DNA from: JBALVO01 sp036961445
Lineage (GTDB): Bacteria; Pseudomonadota; Gammaproteobacteria; Pseudomonadales; Halieaceae
Assembly (NCBI GenBank): GCA_036961445.1
Contig: JBALVO010000001.1
Location: forward strand, 98,643-162,642
Direction of reading: 5' to 3'
Length of the DNA stretch: 64,000 nucleotides
Below, piece by piece: positions 54,665-63,406 of this stretch (positions are counted from its first letter, which is position 1; every line of letters begins with the position of its first letter). The notes below the pieces were generated by a model. That model worked only from the letters and a program-made list of their open reading frames with translations. It was not told the DNA's origin and ran no database searches. The position numbers and the translations under genes are program-made.

Positions 54665-55912
54665 ATGGATTTTTCCTACAGCGAAAAAACTGAACACATG
54701 CGAGCTAGACTGAGTAACTTTATGGACGACCATATCGTGCCCCGTATTCGTCCCTGGAGCGAGGAGATCCGCGCCGGTAGCTTCCCTGTTTCTTTTTTGG
54801 ACGACCTGAAGAGCCTGGCCAGGGAGGAGGGGCTTTGGAATATGTTCCTGCCGCATTTGCGTGATGATGAGCCCGGCACTCGCCTTACCAACCTGGAATA
54901 TGCACCACTGGCAGAGATCATGGGCAGGGTTCCCTGGTCCTCAGAGGTGTTTAATTGTAGTGCCCCGGATACCGGTAACATGGAGGTGCTGCATATGTTC
55001 GGATCCGAGGCGCAGAAGGAGCAGTGGCTGAGCCCGCTACTCAATGGGCAGATCCGCTCCGCCTTCGCAATGACGGAGCCGGATGTGGCTTCGTCGGACG
55101 CTACCAATATTCAGACCTCCATTACTCGCGATGGTGAGGATTACGTGATCAATGGCCGCAAGTGGTTTATCACCAATGCGCACCATCCTGACTGCAAGAT
55201 ATTTATCGTAATGGGCAAGACCGACCCCGATGCAGATGCATACCGGCAACAGTCCCAGGTGCTGGTCCCTATGGATACGCCGGGGGTAGAACTGGTACGC
55301 AATATCACCACCATCAATCACCACTCCCCGGAGGGGCATTCAGAGGTTTTGTTCAAGGATGTGCGAGTGCCTGTCAGTAACCTGATCGCCAACGAGGGCG
55401 ACGGTTTTATGATCGCCCAGGCGCGCCTGGGCCCGGGGCGCATCCACCATTGTATGCGCGCCATCGGTATGTCCGAGGTCTGTCTGGAATTGATGGTGGC
55501 GCGTTCCCAGGAACGCAAGACCTTCGGCAAATACCTATACAAGCACGGTAGTATTTCGGAGTGGATTGCTCGCTCGCGCATCGAGATCGAGCAGGCGCGA
55601 TTGCTGGTTCTGAAGGCGGCGTCATTAATTGATGAGGTAGGCGCCAAGGGCGCACGTAAGGAAATCTCGATGATCAAGGTGGTGGCACCGACGCTGTTGA
55701 CTACCGTCGCTGATCGCGCAATGCAGGTGTTTGGTGCCATGGGAGTGAGCCCGGATACCCCGCTGGCGGACTTTTATACCGGTGGCCGTGTATTACGCTT
55801 TGCCGACGGACCCGACGAGGTGCACCTGCAGACCATTGCGCGGCTGGAGATGCGGGACCTGCATGACAAGTTGTTGGATGCAGCAAACTACCTGGCGGTT
55901 ACCCAGCGCTAG
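54665..55912 (+). CDS. Acyl-CoA dehydrogenase, ACAD10/11-like
   Basis: 415 aa flavoenzyme. FAMTEPDVASSDATNI is the FAD/substrate motif; GRKWFITNAHHPDCKIFIVMG, GPGRIHHCMRAIGMSE and KTFGKYLYKHGSISEWIA resemble the ACAD10/11 group; DGPDEVHLQTIARLE ends the family region. GGAG lies upstream of the ATG at 54665. The 283 bases before it (from 54382) hold no gene I can support. Its 3' end overlaps the convergent kinase gene by 14 bases. Confidence 0.9.
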   Translation: MDFSYSEKTEHMRARLSNFMDDHIVPRIRPWSEEIRAGSFPVSFLDDLKSLAREEGLWNMFLPHLRDDEPGTRLTNLEYAPLAEIMGRVPWSSEVFNCSAPDTGNMEVLHMFGSEAQKEQWLSPLLNGQIRSAFAMTEPDVASSDATNIQTSITRDGEDYVINGRKWFITNAHHPDCKIFIVMGKTDPDADAYRQQSQVLVPMDTPGVELVRNITTINHHSPEGHSEVLFKDVRVPVSNLIANEGDGFMIAQARLGPGRIHHCMRAIGMSEVCLELMVARSQERKTFGKYLYKHGSISEWIARSRIEIEQARLLVLKAASLIDEVGAKGARKEISMIKVVAPTLLTTVADRAMQVFGAMGVSPDTPLADFYTGGRVLRFADGPDEVHLQTIARLEMRDLHDKLLDAANYLAVTQR

Positions 55913-56705
55913 CCTGGTGTTTTCGTTCTTCGCGCAAACGACGCTTGCGGGTCATGCGCCTCTGGCGGTAGTAGGCCAGAACGTCCCGCGCCAGGGCCTT
56001 GTCGCATGGCGCTAGTTTTTCACAGTCTCGATACTGCTTGTACATGTACAATAAATCCACCCTTCGCACATGCCCGCGTAGATCTTCTTCCAAATGGGCC
56101 AGGTCTCTGATAATCCCGCGACGCAGCATAAAACGTGGTGGGTGGTGGCCACTGGGGCAGTCGAAAAAAAAGAGCTCTGGCTCGCTATCCCCGGTGCGCA
56201 CCAGAATATTTCTGGCCTTGAGGTCCTGGTGATAGAAGCCGTCAGCATGCAGCTGGCGAGCTGCTTTGGCCAGCTCAGCCAGAATTTTCCTGGCGCCTGC
56301 TGCGCCTGCATTATAGAGGGCACCGGAGGCCAGTAATTTTTCCAGATCCAGCGCGTTCTCTACTTCAAGAGTTACCAGTGCGGCCCTACTTAGCTGACCC
56401 CAGCGCGAGTCATGGCCGTGTGCGATAAGCCTGGGCGTTTTCAGTCCCAGTTTCTGAAAGTATTGCAGGTTATGTACTTCGCGCTGATAACGGCTGATGC
56501 CTAGATAAAACTTTAGCCTGGTGCCCTTGCCTGGGAAGAGTTTCACATAGTACGTGGACTGGAGTGACAGTTTGGAAACACCGCTGCGCGAATCCAGGGT
56601 GATCTGCTGCATAGGTAAGTGCAGCAGAGCGTTCATGGTTTGAAAGGCCGCAAGTTCAGTCGTGGCCAGAGCTGTGCGCGCAACAACCCAGCGACGGTGT
56701 TTCAA
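55899..56705 (-). CDS. InaA/Kdo-type lipopolysaccharide kinase family
   Basis: 268 aa from a TTG at 56703-56705, or 245 aa from the ATG at 56634-56636; neither has a good ribosome site, so the start is open. Protein-kinase-like fold: STYYVKLFP (ATP lysine), HADGFYHQDLKARNILV (catalytic loop) and FFFDCPSGHHPP (metal Asp). The basic C-terminus (RRMTRKRRLREERK) is membrane- or LPS-contacting in relatives. Likely phosphorylates lipid A-core sugar or a related envelope target. Ends within the convergent acyl-CoA dehydrogenase gene by 14 bases. Confidence 0.82.
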   Translation of the reverse strand: MKHRRWVVARTALATTELAAFQTMNALLHLPMQQITLDSRSGVSKLSLQSTYYVKLFPGKGTRLKFYLGISRYQREVHNLQYFQKLGLKTPRLIAHGHDSRWGQLSRAALVTLEVENALDLEKLLASGALYNAGAAGARKILAELAKAARQLHADGFYHQDLKARNILVRTGDSEPELFFFDCPSGHHPPRFMLRRGIIRDLAHLEEDLRGHVRRVDLLYMYKQYRDCEKLAPCDKALARDVLAYYRQRRMTRKRRLREERKHQASAG

Positions 56706-56734
56706 GAGTTAACTGCAGCTCGCGGCTACAACGT

Positions 56735-56890
56735 TCATTCGGCGAATACACAAAACGAATAGTGCTCATTGCCTGAGTGCTCGCCCTTGAAGAAATCGCC
56801 GACTTCATTGAGCCAGAGGCCACTAGCCAGTGTGTGGTTGGCTCCCGGCGCGGCCAGGGTAATGGCACTTCTGGCGATTAGTTTTTTCAT
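56735..56890 (-). CDS. Possible 51-residue small protein
   Basis: ATG at 56888-56890 opens a 51-codon frame beginning MKKLIARSAITLAA and ending EHYSFCVFAE. No family recognised and no ribosome site, but it fills the space between the PbpG-type gene and the kinase gene on the same strand. Upstream sequence is broken by the N gap, so a longer frame cannot be excluded. Confidence 0.3.
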   Translation of the reverse strand: MKKLIARSAITLAAPGANHTLASGLWLNEVGDFFKGEHSGNEHYSFCVFAE

Positions 56891-56920
56891 AGTATGGGCT
56901 CGTAAAATTCGATATCCGGC

Positions 56921-56955
56921 GTGGGTCGGTATCAGCTGCTGGCAAGCATCCACTT
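56921..56955. repeat. 35-base repeat, left flank of the N gap
   Basis: Identical over 35 bases to 57056-57090 on the other side of the gap; most likely one genomic copy present at both contig ends. Confidence 0.9.
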
Positions 56956-57055
56956 NNNNNNNNNNNNNNNNNNNNNNNNNNNNNNNNNNNNNNNNNNNNN
57001 NNNNNNNNNNNNNNNNNNNNNNNNNNNNNNNNNNNNNNNNNNNNNNNNNNNNNNN
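56956..57055. other. Assembly gap, 100 N
   Basis: Exactly 100 N, the usual nominal size for a gap of unknown length. The identical flanks suggest that the real distance may be zero. Confidence 0.95.
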
Positions 57056-57090
57056 GTGGGTCGGTATCAGCTGCTGGCAAGCATCCACTT
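57056..57090. repeat. 35-base repeat, right flank of the N gap
   Basis: Second copy of the sequence at 56921-56955. It includes the last codons and stop of the PbpG-type gene. Confidence 0.9.
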
Positions 57091-57903
57091 GCGCAGGCGA
57101 TTGGAATCGCCAAAGGGTGTCAGTTTGCCAAACGAATTGAGCAGCACGATGGAGACGTCCTCTCCTTCGATATTGGCCTGCATAACAAGGCAGCGTCCCG
57201 CTTCATTGATGTAGCCCGTTTTACTCAGTTCTATATCCCAATTTTTGTTTTTTAGCAGGCGATTAGTGTTGCCATAGGTCAGCGGGCCACGCCTGCTGTA
57301 AGGGTGAACTTCCTGGCGTTGGGTAGTCGTGAATTGGGTGATCAGCGGATAATCTTCCGCGGCGTTGACCATCTTGGCCAGGTCGCTGGCGGTTGAAACA
57401 TTTTCGGATTTTAGTCCCGCCGGGTCGGCAAAAGTACTGCTGCTCATGCCCAGGCCTCGAGCCTTGCGGTTCATATGGGCAACGAAATTTTCCAGCCCGC
57501 CGGGATAATTTCTGCCCAGTGCTGTCGCCGCACGATTTTCTGAAGACATAAGGGCCAGCTGCAGCAATTCACGGCGGCTAAGTGTTGCGCCGTAGTCCAG
57601 GCGTGAACCGGTCAGGCGGATAAGGTCGCGGTCCTCTTTGGTGATGGTCACTTTCTCTTCGAGATCCAGATTGGCATCCAGTACCACCATTGCTGTCATT
57701 AGTTTGGTGATAGAGGCAATCGGACGCACGGTGTCTACGTCCTTGCCATAGATCAGGTTACCGTCGGCATCGAGCACGATGGCCGAGGCGGACTTCAGTT
57801 TTGGGTTACCTTTGAGATCGGTAAATTTGGAATCGTTGGCGCCGGCCGCTGCGGTCGCGGTTAATAGCGCCAAACAAAAGGAAATCGCCTGTGCAATGCC
57901 CAT
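57067..57903 (-). CDS. pbpG: D-alanyl-D-alanine endopeptidase, PbpG type
   Basis: 278 aa S11-family penicillin-binding protein. Signal peptide MGIAQAISFCLALLTATAAA; active-site SxxK in ASITKLM, SxN in SSENRAA, and KTG in LSKTGYINEAG. The short length without a large C-terminal domain fits PbpG (PBP7), which cuts peptide cross-links in the periplasm. ATG at 57901-57903 chosen because a signal peptide follows directly. Its stop lies in the 35-base sequence at the gap edge. Confidence 0.9.
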   Translation of the reverse strand: MGIAQAISFCLALLTATAAAGANDSKFTDLKGNPKLKSASAIVLDADGNLIYGKDVDTVRPIASITKLMTAMVVLDANLDLEEKVTITKEDRDLIRLTGSRLDYGATLSRRELLQLALMSSENRAATALGRNYPGGLENFVAHMNRKARGLGMSSSTFADPAGLKSENVSTASDLAKMVNAAEDYPLITQFTTTQRQEVHPYSRRGPLTYGNTNRLLKNKNWDIELSKTGYINEAGRCLVMQANIEGEDVSIVLLNSFGKLTPFGDSNRLRKWMLASS

Positions 57904-58035
57904 GTTCTTGCCCGTCCTGTATGGTCGTATTATGTTGTTATCGCAGTGGCAACGGCCCCTAACCATTGGCACACACGTTGTTCATTTTGCCTCAGATCGC
58001 AAAAAAGCTCCAGCGAGAGTTTTCGGGGGGTGGGG

Positions 58036-59043
58036 CTAACCGGGCTCTGATTCTGCGCCAGCCCCAACCCGCAATAAACCACGGAACGCGCGACTGGCTG
58101 TGGCGTCCCCCGACAGTACCCGATAGACGTCCCTGGCGATGGGCATTTCTACCCCATACTTTTCAGATAGGGCAATAACCGCGGGGGCGCTTTTTGCGCC
58201 TTCTGCCACCATTACCATGTCGTCGATTATCTCCTGCATATTGCGGCCTTTGCCCAGTTCAACGCCTACATGGCGGTTACGACTCTGGGGACTGGTGCAC
58301 GTGGCGATCATATCGCCCATACCCGCCAGGCCGGAGAACGTCTCCGGGCACCCACCCATCGCCACACCCAGGCGCGTTACCTCTGCAAGGCCGCGCGTTA
58401 TAAGTGCGGAGCGCGTGTTGTCGCCGGCACCCTGTCCGTCGCCCATACCGACAGCGATGGCAATGATGTTCTTCAATACTCCGCCCAATTCACAGCCGAT
58501 TACGTCGGTATTGGTATACACCCGAAACAGACCACTTTTAAATACATTCTGCAGTTCCCGCACGATGATTTCGTCTTCCATTGCGATGACGCCGGCGGCG
58601 GCCTGTCCGGCCATGATTTCGCGAGCCAGATTGGGGCCAGTGAGGACCCCCACAGGATGACCCGGTAGCACTTCCTGAATGATCTGCGTCATGCGCATGC
58701 CAGTGTCCAGCTCCAGGCCCTTGGTCAGGCTGATTACCGGCACCCAGGCGCGGATATGATGTTTGACATCCTGCAGCACGGCGCGAAAATTCTGCGACGG
58801 GATACCCATTACGATCACGTCCGCGTCACTTACTGCTGCCCCGATATCATGGGTTGCCACCAGTTTGTCCGGCAGCGTGGCGCCCGGCAGGTAGGTTTCA
58901 TTCGTGTGTCGGGTGTTGATTTCCTCAACGGTCGCAGGATTGCGCGCCCAGAGAGTGACGGGCACGTTGCGGGTCACTAATGAGGCGACAGTGGTGCCCC
59001 AGGATCCGCCACCGAGCACTGCTACTTTGAGACTAGCCATCAT
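58036..59043 (-). CDS. gpsA: NAD(P)-dependent glycerol-3-phosphate dehydrogenase
   Basis: 335 aa. N-terminal Rossmann motif VAVLGGGSWGTTVA, LTKGLELDTG, the catalytic lysine in ELGGVLKNIIAIAVGMGDG, and NTRSALITRGLAEVTRLG are GpsA signatures. It makes sn-glycerol-3-phosphate from dihydroxyacetone phosphate, the substrate of PlsB encoded just upstream. Two ATGs (59043 and 59040) follow a GGAGAAAC site; the first overlaps the plsB stop by four bases. Confidence 0.95.
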   Translation of the reverse strand: MMASLKVAVLGGGSWGTTVASLVTRNVPVTLWARNPATVEEINTRHTNETYLPGATLPDKLVATHDIGAAVSDADVIVMGIPSQNFRAVLQDVKHHIRAWVPVISLTKGLELDTGMRMTQIIQEVLPGHPVGVLTGPNLAREIMAGQAAAGVIAMEDEIIVRELQNVFKSGLFRVYTNTDVIGCELGGVLKNIIAIAVGMGDGQGAGDNTRSALITRGLAEVTRLGVAMGGCPETFSGLAGMGDMIATCTSPQSRNRHVGVELGKGRNMQEIIDDMVMVAEGAKSAPAVIALSEKYGVEMPIARDVYRVLSGDATASRAFRGLLRVGAGAESEPG

Positions 59044-61394
59044 TGTTTCTCCTGTGGGTTGCCCCGGCTGGCCACGCCTATAGCGCGGATCAGATCTATA
59101 CGGCGTAAAAGATCACGGAATTCACGTGCCAGTTCTATGCGATTTTCGGCAACGTCGGGGTCGTTGCAGTCGGTTAACTGGCGACTCTGTAACATCTTGA
59201 AGCCGTTCTTGAATAATTGCTTGCCGATGGAGGACTCGCTACTGATCCTGCGTTGTAGGTAGGCTTGTCGGCCGTATTTGAGAGCCTCACTCACACAGGT
59301 GTCTTCTTCCATTGATTCTGTGGCATCCAGGCGCGCGAGCAATGAGCTAACCACTGAATAGGCTTCGGCAAAGGTCAATAGCGTCACATGTGCCACCAGC
59401 GGGGTCATGGCGTTGAGCATCTGGCCGAAACCGGCGGGACCTTGTTCCAGCAAGGTTTCCCAGTTGTCATCATAGCGGTTCAGTTCAGACCTTATTTGCT
59501 GGTGAAATTGTTCCGTGGGTGCGTAAAAAAACTCAAACTTGAACAGATCTCGCAGGTGATCTACCTCCGTCCAGAACACTTCCAGTGCACCCGGTCCTTC
59601 ATTCTCGCTGGCCTTGAGCAGAGCCAGTTCTATGATTGCCTTGTTCACAAAAAAATGAATCACTGTATTGCGGTAGTAACTTGCTACCGGGTGCTGATCC
59701 AGATCTATACCGTAGACGACCTCCGGGCCCTCGTCGTAGCGGGTGACAATACCCTCGTCGATCATTATTCCCAGCACGCCGCCCATCTGCTCGGCATAAG
59801 TCCAGTCCAGGTCCCTGGAAATGCGCAAATTGCGCGCCCTGGCCCAGCGTAACAACGCGCTGATGTCTTCTATTACTTCAGCTTCCGTAAGCGCCTTGGG
59901 TGATGACCCTAGCAGGCTCATGGTGACCAGCGAAGGAAATGTGATGGGGGTGACGTGGTTGGCTTCCACGGCGACTTCAAAGGCAATTTTGGACAAGGCC
60001 AGGCGGTCATCGGGGTCTGGTGCTCTGTCGAGTACTACAGGCTCTCCAATATCCATGTAGACCTTTCCCATCGGCCTGGCCAGACTGCGAATGTAGCCTA
60101 TAAACCAGCGCAGGGACTCTGCGCCTTTGCCGCGGCCAGTTTGCTCGGTGGCGTATTCTTCCACATCCCTGATTAAGTCATAGCTAATCGATATTGGAAT
60201 AATATGAATATTGCGGGCATCTGTGGCGTGGCAAGCTTCAAGCACATATTTCAGCAGGCCGTAACGCGGTGGCATCAGCTTCCCCATGCGCGAGCGGGTG
60301 CCCTCGAAGGCCCAGTTCATGGGGAAGCGTTTCTCCATCAGGTAGCCGATGTAATGGCGCAACGTGGTCTTGTACAATTCATTGTCCTGGAAACTGCGCT
60401 TGATAAAAATGGCGCCGGCCCGATGCAGTAAAAAACCCAGGCCGGGGAAATTCATATTGGCCCCGCCAAACATATGGGGCATGGGAAAATCGTTGTCGTA
60501 GAGCACTTTGGGAACGACCATACCATCGAGGTAGGTCTTATGAGTCCATAGCAACATGGATGGGTTTTCACGCACTACCTGGCGCATTTTTTCCACCGCG
60601 GCCTTGTCGTAAACTATTTCTTCTTCGTAACCCAGTCCGAGGCAGAATTTGTTGAACTTGGCGTAGAAGTCCAGCCAGAAAGTACTCGGTCTGGATACCA
60701 TTTCCTCCATGTATCCAGCGGCTTCTTTCATTAATTCTTCTTTCGGCGTGCCAGTGTCCTCGACCAGCTGATCCACCGCTTCGTTGTAACCGCTATTCGC
60801 CAGCAAACTGGCGGCGACCTGCCGCGGGACTTTGTAGCGTCCACCCTGCAGGCGGCGCTCGGCCAAATCCAGCACCACGACCGCCTGGCGAGCGACAAAA
60901 TCAGCAAAATCCTGTTGCGCCTGTTCGTCATCTACTTTGTGGTGATGTTCGAAGCGTGCGCGCAGGTTTGCCACAGAATCAGGTGCACCGCAAATCAGGT
61001 GCATGCGCTGCGGTGTATTGCTGAGAATGTTGCGACCCCGGCGTGCACTGGGATGACGTGGATCGCCAAACACCAGATCGCGCAGCCGCGGCCCTGAATC
61101 GATGGCCTCTTGCGAGGGCAGCCAGGCCACCCGTAACGGCGCAACCAGTGTGTCATTGGGCAGTGCCAGAGCCATCACCAGCTGCGCGCTATCTATGCTT
61201 TTACGGTCGTCGCCAAGATCCAGGCAGACCTGTGGCGCCTGAAATTCCTCACTCCCGCTATTGGTGTGGTGGTGTATCCACCCCTTAAGCAGCTCTTGTT
61301 CGAAACTATTGCGGGTATCGAGTATGAACAGTACTTGTTGTTGTTGCCTGGCTGGCCAGGGGTTGCTGTGCTGATATTTGCTCGCTAGGTCCAC
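59040..61394 (-). CDS. plsB: Glycerol-3-phosphate 1-O-acyltransferase
   Basis: 784 aa. The HX4D motif is HKTYLD (285-290), the glycerol-3-phosphate-binding EGTRSR follows in NWAFEGTRSRMGK, and IIPISISYDLI is the fourth acyltransferase block. The N-terminal part (RDLVFGDPRHPSARRGRNIL) resembles mycobacterial PlsB2-type proteins. It acylates sn-glycerol-3-phosphate at position 1 on the inner membrane. The start is GTG at 61392-61394 with AGAGGG upstream. The gap to the HAD-acyltransferase gene is 14 bases. Confidence 0.93.
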   Translation of the reverse strand: MDLASKYQHSNPWPARQQQQVLFILDTRNSFEQELLKGWIHHHTNSGSEEFQAPQVCLDLGDDRKSIDSAQLVMALALPNDTLVAPLRVAWLPSQEAIDSGPRLRDLVFGDPRHPSARRGRNILSNTPQRMHLICGAPDSVANLRARFEHHHKVDDEQAQQDFADFVARQAVVVLDLAERRLQGGRYKVPRQVAASLLANSGYNEAVDQLVEDTGTPKEELMKEAAGYMEEMVSRPSTFWLDFYAKFNKFCLGLGYEEEIVYDKAAVEKMRQVVRENPSMLLWTHKTYLDGMVVPKVLYDNDFPMPHMFGGANMNFPGLGFLLHRAGAIFIKRSFQDNELYKTTLRHYIGYLMEKRFPMNWAFEGTRSRMGKLMPPRYGLLKYVLEACHATDARNIHIIPISISYDLIRDVEEYATEQTGRGKGAESLRWFIGYIRSLARPMGKVYMDIGEPVVLDRAPDPDDRLALSKIAFEVAVEANHVTPITFPSLVTMSLLGSSPKALTEAEVIEDISALLRWARARNLRISRDLDWTYAEQMGGVLGIMIDEGIVTRYDEGPEVVYGIDLDQHPVASYYRNTVIHFFVNKAIIELALLKASENEGPGALEVFWTEVDHLRDLFKFEFFYAPTEQFHQQIRSELNRYDDNWETLLEQGPAGFGQMLNAMTPLVAHVTLLTFAEAYSVVSSLLARLDATESMEEDTCVSEALKYGRQAYLQRRISSESSIGKQLFKNGFKMLQSRQLTDCNDPDVAENRIELAREFRDLLRRIDLIRAIGVASRGNPQEKQ

Positions 61395-61408
61395 GCGGGT
61401 TGCGCCCT

Positions 61409-63064
61409 CTATTTTTTATTCTTGGGTTTGGCTTTGGTTTTCGCTGCGGCCTTGGTTGTTGCCGTGGGCCTTTTCGCTGCGACCGCTTTGCGTTTGGGTG
61501 CTATTTTTTTCTTTGCGGCCGCCTTTTTCTTCGTCACACGTGTTGTTTTTGCCTTTGCCTTTGCCTTTGCCTTTGCCTTTGGGGCTACCTTGGATTTTTT
61601 TCCTCCCCTGGCTCCGGGCTTGCGACTGGCTTCCTCTGGCTGTCCCAGCGTTCGTGCAAACATATTGCGCACCTCGCGCACGTGTTCTTCTATGGTATCG
61701 ACTGACCAATCGCTGGTATCTACCGGTGGCAGAGCTTCCACTTCTACCGTGGCAGAACGGAATACGAAGTCACCCTTGGGTGCCACATCTCCTGCATTGT
61801 GTATAACGATGGGTACCATGGGAACTCCAGCCTGCATCGCCAGGTGGAAGGCGCCTTTCTTGAAGGGCGCCATCCTGGGAGATATTGTGCGGGTGCCTTC
61901 CGGTGCCAGTATCACCGACTTGCCATCCTTTATCATGGCATCTACCAGGGGTTCCATAGCGCTAATGGCACTCTTGGCATCGGCCCGGTCGATAAATACG
62001 ACGCCGCCCATTTCCAGTACCTTGCCGAGAATAGGTGTCTCTTTTTTGATCTCCTGTTTGCCAATACCGGCTACGTCGCGGCGCAGCAATTTGGCGACGA
62101 TGATCACATCGGCCTTACTTTGGTGGTTGAACACAAAGACTGCCGGGCGATGCGACCACAGGTGCTCTTCTCCCTTGAGGTTGATGTCCATTCCGATCAG
62201 GGCGCTCGCCGTGTCGGCGAATAAAGAAAATGAAAAATTCTGGGACTCGCGCCGGGAGCCGGTAAGTGCATAAATCGGCAGGCCGGCGACGAAAGTGGTT
62301 ACCAGGCTACTGGTGGCGGCCACCGAGCGGATGAACTGAGATACCGAAGGGCGACCGCGGCTGCCGAATTTGGCGATCGGCCACTGTTTGTCGCGCGCAA
62401 TCCTGTCCAGTTTTGAACTCGGGTTTAGCGCCCGGGGCAGGCCGACACGTTCCAACAGTTGAATGTCATCCTGGCTGTCGGAGTAAAAGAAGCTTTGATC
62501 CAGATTGGCATCATATTCTGCAGCCAGGGTTTCCGCTGCATCCACCTTACCTTGGCCGAAACATGTCGGACTGATTACACCGCCGGTGAATTTGCCGTTC
62601 TTTACCTCCAGGTTGGTGCACAATACATGGCTTATGCCCAGATCCGTTGCGGCCGGCTTCACCTGGTAGGGAGTTGCGGAAGAAATCACCGCCACGGTGT
62701 GGCCCTTGGCCAGGTGCGCGTTTACCAGAGCACGGGATTCAGGATAGATCAGCCGGGAGATCTGTTTGGTGTACAACTCTTCGCCTACTTCGTTGTAGGT
62801 TTGTTCGTCGATTCCGCGCATGAACTGGGCATTGACCGCCATCATGCCCGAGAAGCCGAGGTTGCCCAGACCGAAATTACCCATAGCCCGCACCAGCTCA
62901 ATAAACTCCCTGGGCGATAGCTCCCCCCGCTTGATTTGTTCGCGAATAAATGTCGTGGCTGAGTAGCCGGCGATGATAGTGCCGTCGAAATCGAAAATCG
63001 CGGCGATCTGTGGACCGGCAGGGGAGTCTTGTATGTCCTGTAATAGCTGATTGATGGTGGCCAT
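61409..63064 (-). CDS. HAD hydrolase-acyltransferase fusion with Lys/Ala tail
   Basis: 551 aa, three parts. Residues about 18-230: HAD-IB phosphatase (IFDFDGTIIAGYS, VISSATPYQVK, FYSDSQDDIQLL). About 285-470: PlsC-type acyltransferase with HX4D NHQSKAD (H314, D319) and APEGTRTISP (E389). About 480-551: a lysine/alanine tail like histone H1, partly built on a hexamer repeat. The HAD-PlsC fusion is known from mycobacterial PlsC (Rv2483c type) and would make phosphatidic acid and perhaps act on a phosphate ester. ATG at 63062-63064 with AAGGA. Heads the operon with plsB and gpsA. Confidence 0.92.
   Translation of the reverse strand: MATINQLLQDIQDSPAGPQIAAIFDFDGTIIAGYSATTFIREQIKRGELSPREFIELVRAMGNFGLGNLGFSGMMAVNAQFMRGIDEQTYNEVGEELYTKQISRLIYPESRALVNAHLAKGHTVAVISSATPYQVKPAATDLGISHVLCTNLEVKNGKFTGGVISPTCFGQGKVDAAETLAAEYDANLDQSFFYSDSQDDIQLLERVGLPRALNPSSKLDRIARDKQWPIAKFGSRGRPSVSQFIRSVAATSSLVTTFVAGLPIYALTGSRRESQNFSFSLFADTASALIGMDINLKGEEHLWSHRPAVFVFNHQSKADVIIVAKLLRRDVAGIGKQEIKKETPILGKVLEMGGVVFIDRADAKSAISAMEPLVDAMIKDGKSVILAPEGTRTISPRMAPFKKGAFHLAMQAGVPMVPIVIHNAGDVAPKGDFVFRSATVEVEALPPVDTSDWSVDTIEEHVREVRNMFARTLGQPEEASRKPGARGGKKSKVAPKAKAKAKAKAKTTRVTKKKAAAKKKIAPKRKAVAAKRPTATTKAAAKTKAKPKNKK
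61551..61580 (-). repeat. Hexanucleotide tandem repeat in coding tail
   Basis: Five exact GCCTTT units (AAAGGC on the coding strand) encoding alternating Lys-Ala. Unit changes stay in frame, so tail length may vary among strains. Confidence 0.85.
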
Positions 63065-63109
63065 ATTCGTTCCTTGTGTAGTGCAGGAAGCATAGCGCAT
63101 TCTGGACAT

Positions 63110-63144
63110 AAAAAAACGCCGCTGCGATTGACGTCACAACGGCG
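63110..63144 (-). terminator. Rho-independent terminator upstream of the fusion gene
   Basis: An 11-pair stem with two G-U wobbles (valid only on the minus strand), a six-base loop, then seven T. It lies between the methyltransferase gene and the HAD-acyltransferase start, 45 bases before that ATG. Confidence 0.8.
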
Positions 63145-63406
63145 CTTCAGGGCAAAGCCAGTTTTTGTTATCTGCCTGGGTTTTTTTATCCAGCCCGCAA
63201 CCGGATCACGTCCCCATGGCCACAAACATCTCTGACAAATGCTTGTCAGCTTTCCCAAATAATAGCGCTGGTATCTAACTGGAAGCCACCACCAGATCGA
63301 GCGCTACTCTTTGAGTATATGTGCCCTTGCTAATTTCGCAAGAAATTACTATATGATATTTAACTATATCTTGTAATAACCCTAGGTTATTTCTAATGAA
63401 GTGCTA
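63145..63406. other. Noncoding spacer
   Basis: No credible gene. AT-rich from about 63340, with a 7-base inverted repeat (AATAACC/GGTTATT, 3-base loop) near 63375-63391. Presumed 3' leader of the methyltransferase transcript. Confidence 0.45.

Noticed and set aside
56735..57140. Open frames running through the N stretch
   Set aside because: They only exist because N cannot encode a stop; the flanking residues are the duplicated contig end.
61422..62273. 283-codon plus-strand frame rich in Ala/Phe
   Set aside because: Antisense shadow of the Lys/Ala tail and acyltransferase domain; the hydrophobic look comes from the AAAGGC repeat read backwards.
62842..63258. 138-codon frame spanning the terminator at 63110
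   Set aside because: Crosses a strong terminator and the start of the fusion gene; not plausible as a gene.
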